Source: Flavobacteriales bacterium (lineage in GTDB: Bacteria > Bacteroidota > Bacteroidia > Flavobacteriales > BACL11). From it: a DNA stretch of 18,976 nucleotides. Position 1 is the first letter of the stretch; every line of letters starts with the position of its first letter. Location of the stretch: positions 1 to 18,976 of the forward strand of contig JABJNS010000062.1 of assembly GCA_018664745.1 (NCBI GenBank). The letters run 5' to 3'. Positions 15,713-18,976 of this stretch are shown piece after piece. A model generated the notes under the pieces. It worked only from the letters and a program-made list of their open reading frames with translations, was not told the DNA's origin and did no database searches. The position numbers and the translations under genes are program-made.

Positions 15713-16278
15713 ACCTCTTTGTGCCTAAAGCAACCAGTAGTATGGTCGTTTACCATGCCCATGGCTTGCATGTGTGCGTAAACAATAGTTGAGCCCACAA
15801 ACTTAAATCCTCTACTTTTTAGGTTCTTACTTATCTTGTCGGATAAAGGAGTATTGGCAGGCATTTCACTCATGCTAGTAAAATTATTTTGAATGGCTTT
15901 TCCATCTACAAAGCCCCAAATGTATTTACTAAACGAGCCAAACTCTTTTTGTACTTCCATAAAAGCAATGGCATTTGTTTTTGCTGCTTTTATCTTTAAA
16001 GTATTTCTTATGATTCCAGCATCTAGTTTTAATTCTGCTAGTTTTTTATCAGAATAATTTGCAATTTTTTGATAATCAAAATTATCAAAAGCAATACGGA
16101 AATTTTCTCTTCTCCTAAGGATAGTTATCCAACTTAGCCCTGCCTGGAAAGTTTCTAATAATAAAAATTCAAAGATTTTGGCATCCTCATAAACGGGTAC
16201 TCCCCATTCTTTGTCATGATACTCAACATAGAGGGCATCATCTTTCGGCCAATTACATCTTTTTACCTCCCGTGACAT
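15709..16278 (-). CDS. tag: DNA-3-methyladenine glycosylase I
   Basis: Predicted 189-residue cytosolic base-excision repair enzyme that removes 3-methyladenine from alkylated DNA. The family's zinc ligands are all present: C8 (R-C-N-W), H21 (Y-H-D-K-E-W-G-V), H179 and C183 (V-N-D-H-T-T-G-C). E42 in L-L-E-T-F-Q-A-G-L-S-W and the nearby W50 line the base pocket in E. coli Tag. R-G-F-K-F-V-G-S-T-I is also a family hallmark. The ATG at 16278 lies inside the end of secA, giving a 16-bp overlap in a different frame, so translation is probably coupled to secA. The C terminus shares TTAA with the convergent SPFH gene. Confidence 0.95.
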   Translation of the reverse strand: MSREVKRCNWPKDDALYVEYHDKEWGVPVYEDAKIFEFLLLETFQAGLSWITILRRRENFRIAFDNFDYQKIANYSDKKLAELKLDAGIIRNTLKIKAAKTNAIAFMEVQKEFGSFSKYIWGFVDGKAIQNNFTSMSEMPANTPLSDKISKNLKSRGFKFVGSTIVYAHMQAMGMVNDHTTGCFRHKEV

Positions 16279-18976
16279 TTTTTGTATTTCTTACCACTTC
16301 CACAAGGGCAAGGTGCATTTCGCTCTACTTTTTCCTCTGCTCTTACTGGCTGAACTTTTGGCTTAGGTTTTCCTGCTTGTTGTGGTGCACTTCCTGCATC
16401 TTCAGGTCGGCTAGTTTGGTGGTTTTCGGCCCTGTGCTTATCTTCCTGTACGGAAGATTGTGTTGGTAAACCTGCCTTAATTAAGAATGAAACAATGTCT
16501 TTATTTACTTTATTAATTAATGCTTTAAACAAATTGAATGATTCAAATTTGTAAATTAAAAGTGGATCTTTTTGCTCATAACTTGCCGTTTGTACTGCTT
16601 GTTTCAAGTCATCCATTTCACGCAAATGCTCTTTCCAGATATCATCAATAATGGCAAGGGTTACACTTTTTTCAATGGCTTCTGCAATATTTCCCCCTTC
16701 AGATTCATGTGCTTCTTTCAGGTTGGTTACTACTTGTAGTGTTCTTAATCCATCAGTAAACGGAATAACGATATTTTCATAAGTTGCCGACTGATTTTCA
16801 AAAACATCCTTAATTACAGGATAAGCTTGTTTTGCAATTCCTTCTGATTTGTTTTGGTAGGATTTGTAACAATTTTCATATACCTTTTCAGTAAGCACAT
16901 CTATCGCACTATCTTTAAATTCTTCCTCACTCACTGGCGACTGTGTAGCTAATAAACGAATTAATTCCAATTTGAAATTTTCGTAATCTTTACTTGCTTG
17001 TAATTCTTCTACTATATTCTCGCAAGTATCGTATATCATGTTTGCAACATCCAATGAAAGTCTGTCTCCATGTAAAGCATGTCTTCTTTTCTTGTAAATC
17101 ACCTCTCTTTGCTGGTTCATTACATCATCATATTCCAACAAACGCTTACGCACCCCAAAGTTATTTTCCTCCACTTTCTTTTGTGCACGCTCAATGGACT
17201 TACTTACCATAGAATGTTGAATAACTTCCCCTTCTTCAAGTCCCATTCTATCCATTAGTTTGGCAATTCTTTCAGAACCAAATAGTCGCATTAGTTTATC
17301 CTCAAGCGAAACATAAAATTGTGAAGAACCAGGATCTCCTTGTCTTCCTGCACGCCCTCTTAACTGGCGATCAACCCTACGAGAGTCATGTCGTTCAGTA
17401 CCAATAATTGCTAAACCTCCAGCTGTTTTTACTTCTTCTGATAGTTTAATATCGGTACCCCTACCTGCCATATTGGTAGCAATAGTTACTGCTCCTGCTT
17501 TTCCAGCTTCTGCTACAATATCTGCTTCTCTTTGGTGCATTTTTGCATTTAATACATTGTGCTTAATCCCTCTTCTTCTAAGGATTGTTCCTAGTAATTC
17601 TGAGATTTCAACAGAAGTAGTACCTACTAAAACTGGTCTCCCTTGCTCGGTCAGTTTTGCAATATCCTCAATTACTGCATTGTATTTTTCACGATTAGTT
17701 TTGTAAACTAAATCATCTTTATCATCTCTTTGTATTGGTCGGTTTGTTGGAATAGCTACTACATCCAATTCATAAATTTCCCAGAACTCTCCGGCTTCAG
17801 TTTCAGCTGTACCTGTCATTCCAGAAATCTTGTTATACATTCTGAAATAGTTTTGTAAAGTTACAGTTGCATAAGTTTGTGTAGCTGCTTCAATCTTTAC
17901 ATTTTCTTTAGCCTCAATTGCTTGGTGTAATCCATCAGAATATCTTCTTCCATCCATGATACGACCCGTTTGCTCATCAACAATTTTTACTTTGTTGTCC
18001 ATTACTACATACTCAGTATCTTTTTCAAAAAGAGTATAGGCTTTTAGTAACTGATTTATGGTATGAATCCTTTCACTCTTAATTCCAAAATCTCTTAAAA
18101 GCACTTCTTTTTTTGCTGCTTTTTCTTTTTCGCTTTCAGTTGATTTTTCAAGTACTGCTATTTCAGCTCCAACATCAGGTAAGATAAAGAAGTCTTTAGT
18201 TTCAGTTGAACTAGTCATTAGCTCTAGCCCTTTTTCGGTAAGTTCAATTGAATTTGTTTTCTCATCAATCACAAAGTAAAGTTCCTCATCTACCAAATGC
18301 ATTTCCTTGTTTTGGTCTTGCATGTAGTGGTTCTCGGTTTTTTGTAATTGAATTTTTACACCATCCTCACTTAAATATTTAATTAAGGCTTTGTTTCTTG
18401 GCAATCCTCTAAAGGCTCTTAGCAGGTTAAATCCACCATCCTTATTATTTCCTTCAGTAATTAATTTTTTAGCATCTGAAAGAACTGTTGTTACATATTT
18501 TTTCTGTGCAGCTACTAATTGGTCAACTTTATGTTTGAATTCATTGTATTCGTGCTTATCACCTTGTGGTGTTGGTCCTGAAATAATTAGTGGCGTACGA
18601 GCATCATCAATCAATACTGAATCTACCTCATCTACAATAGAATAGTGCAGTTTTCTTTGTACTAAATCGCCTGGCCTTTTTGCCATATTATCTCTTAGGT
18701 AATCAAAACCAAACTCATTATTTGTACCGTAAGTAATATCGGCTAAATAGGCTTTTCTTCTCTCATCAGAATTAGGTTGATGGTTGTCAATACAATCAAT
18801 ACTTAATCCGTGAAATTGGAATAAAGGCCCCATCCATTGTGCATCCCTTTTTGCTAAATAATTATTTACCGTTACTAAATGCACTCCTAAACCTGTAAGT
18901 GCATTTAAATAAATTGGCAAGGTAGCGGATAAGGTTTTACCTTCTCCAGTTTGCATCTCAGCAATTTTCCCTTGAT
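16263..18976 (-). CDS. secA: Preprotein translocase ATPase SecA (5' partial)
   Basis: The frame is open to the window edge: before the first in-window Met, the bases at 18957-18976 read Q-G-K-I-A-E, continuing into M-Q-T-G-E-G-K-T, the SecA Walker A region. The N-terminal part therefore lies beyond base 18976. About 903 residues are visible: D-E-V-D-S-V-L-I-D-D-A-R-T-P-L (Walker B), the preprotein crosslinking domain, N-M-A-G-R-G-T-D-I and R-Q-L-R-G-R-A-G-R-Q-G-D-P-G-S-S (motor motifs), the helical scaffold and wing, and a C-terminal zinc-binding C-P-C-G-S-G-K-K-Y-K-K-C-H tail. SecA drives Sec-dependent export through SecYEG with ATP. Compared with E. coli there is an extra stretch of roughly 100 residues after D-D-A-R-T-P-L (about 18290-18490), common in Bacteroidota SecA. 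tag starts inside its last codons. Confidence 0.97.
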   Translation of the reverse strand, partial: QGKIAEMQTGEGKTLSATLPIYLNALTGLGVHLVTVNNYLAKRDAQWMGPLFQFHGLSIDCIDNHQPNSDERRKAYLADITYGTNNEFGFDYLRDNMAKRPGDLVQRKLHYSIVDEVDSVLIDDARTPLIISGPTPQGDKHEYNEFKHKVDQLVAAQKKYVTTVLSDAKKLITEGNNKDGGFNLLRAFRGLPRNKALIKYLSEDGVKIQLQKTENHYMQDQNKEMHLVDEELYFVIDEKTNSIELTEKGLELMTSSTETKDFFILPDVGAEIAVLEKSTESEKEKAAKKEVLLRDFGIKSERIHTINQLLKAYTLFEKDTEYVVMDNKVKIVDEQTGRIMDGRRYSDGLHQAIEAKENVKIEAATQTYATVTLQNYFRMYNKISGMTGTAETEAGEFWEIYELDVVAIPTNRPIQRDDKDDLVYKTNREKYNAVIEDIAKLTEQGRPVLVGTTSVEISELLGTILRRRGIKHNVLNAKMHQREADIVAEAGKAGAVTIATNMAGRGTDIKLSEEVKTAGGLAIIGTERHDSRRVDRQLRGRAGRQGDPGSSQFYVSLEDKLMRLFGSERIAKLMDRMGLEEGEVIQHSMVSKSIERAQKKVEENNFGVRKRLLEYDDVMNQQREVIYKKRRHALHGDRLSLDVANMIYDTCENIVEELQASKDYENFKLELIRLLATQSPVSEEEFKDSAIDVLTEKVYENCYKSYQNKSEGIAKQAYPVIKDVFENQSATYENIVIPFTDGLRTLQVVTNLKEAHESEGGNIAEAIEKSVTLAIIDDIWKEHLREMDDLKQAVQTASYEQKDPLLIYKFESFNLFKALINKVNKDIVSFLIKAGLPTQSSVQEDKHRAENHQTSRPEDAGSAPQQAGKPKPKVQPVRAEEKVERNAPCPCGSGKKYKKCHGR

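Noticed and set aside
15713..15760. Possible terminator at the SPFH/tag convergence.
   Set aside because: Only a 4-bp weak inverted match is visible and it lies inside tag coding sequence, with no T-run.
16253..16272. On the minus strand a strong GGGAGG-type ribosome site precedes an ATG-TAA start-stop pair inside the beginning of tag.
   Set aside because: It lies within coding sequence of secA and tag, gives no product, and Bacteroidota rarely use such sites; the purine run is explained by the final secA codons.

Overview
The window is an AT-rich, tightly packed stretch of a bacterial chromosome, most likely a Bacteroidota of the Flavobacteriales type. Three things point there. The first protein ends in a type IX secretion (T9SS) type A sorting domain. 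Intergenic regions carry the Bacteroidota promoter signature (TTTG, about 20 nt, TAnnTTTG). Start codons mostly lack Shine-Dalgarno sequences. No tRNA, rRNA, CRISPR array, insertion sequence or gene-free stretch over 300 bases was seen.

Layout. (1) 1-1329: the 3' end of a large secreted or cell-surface protein with fibronectin-III-like modules. (2) 1334-5779: a translation/transcription operon rimP-nusA-infB, driven by a near-perfect promoter that lies before, not after, a strong hairpin-plus-T-run. (3) 5784-6194, minus: a small secreted SPOR-domain protein, convergent with infB. (4) 6244-12808, plus: a compact run of pabB-like aminodeoxychorismate synthase, tilS, a small two-helix membrane protein, a full-length DsbD-type thiol reductase and a YifB/ComM AAA ATPase, with overlaps or very short gaps. 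(5) 12845-13933: an M42 metallopeptidase with all metal ligands. (6) 13935-14681: a DUF268 methyltransferase-like gene lying between two copies of the end of the M42 gene. (7) 14783-15712: a stomatin/SPFH protein. (8) 15709-18976, minus: secA (5' part outside the window) followed by tag, 3-methyladenine DNA glycosylase I, which overlaps secA by 16 bp and meets the SPFH gene tail to tail on one shared TTAA.

Most of the window is housekeeping: ribosome maturation and translation initiation (rimP, nusA, infB), tRNA modification (tilS), folate synthesis (pabB), envelope disulfide chemistry (dsbD), secretion (secA), DNA repair and recombination (tag, comM). I did not find a new multi-gene defence or mobile system. 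The two strongest leads are the DUF268 gene, bracketed by a 30-bp near-identical repeat (22 bp exact) whose distal copy still reads as the last codons and stop of the M42 gene, which looks like an insertion scar, and a possible transcription attenuator in the leader of the operon that encodes NusA.
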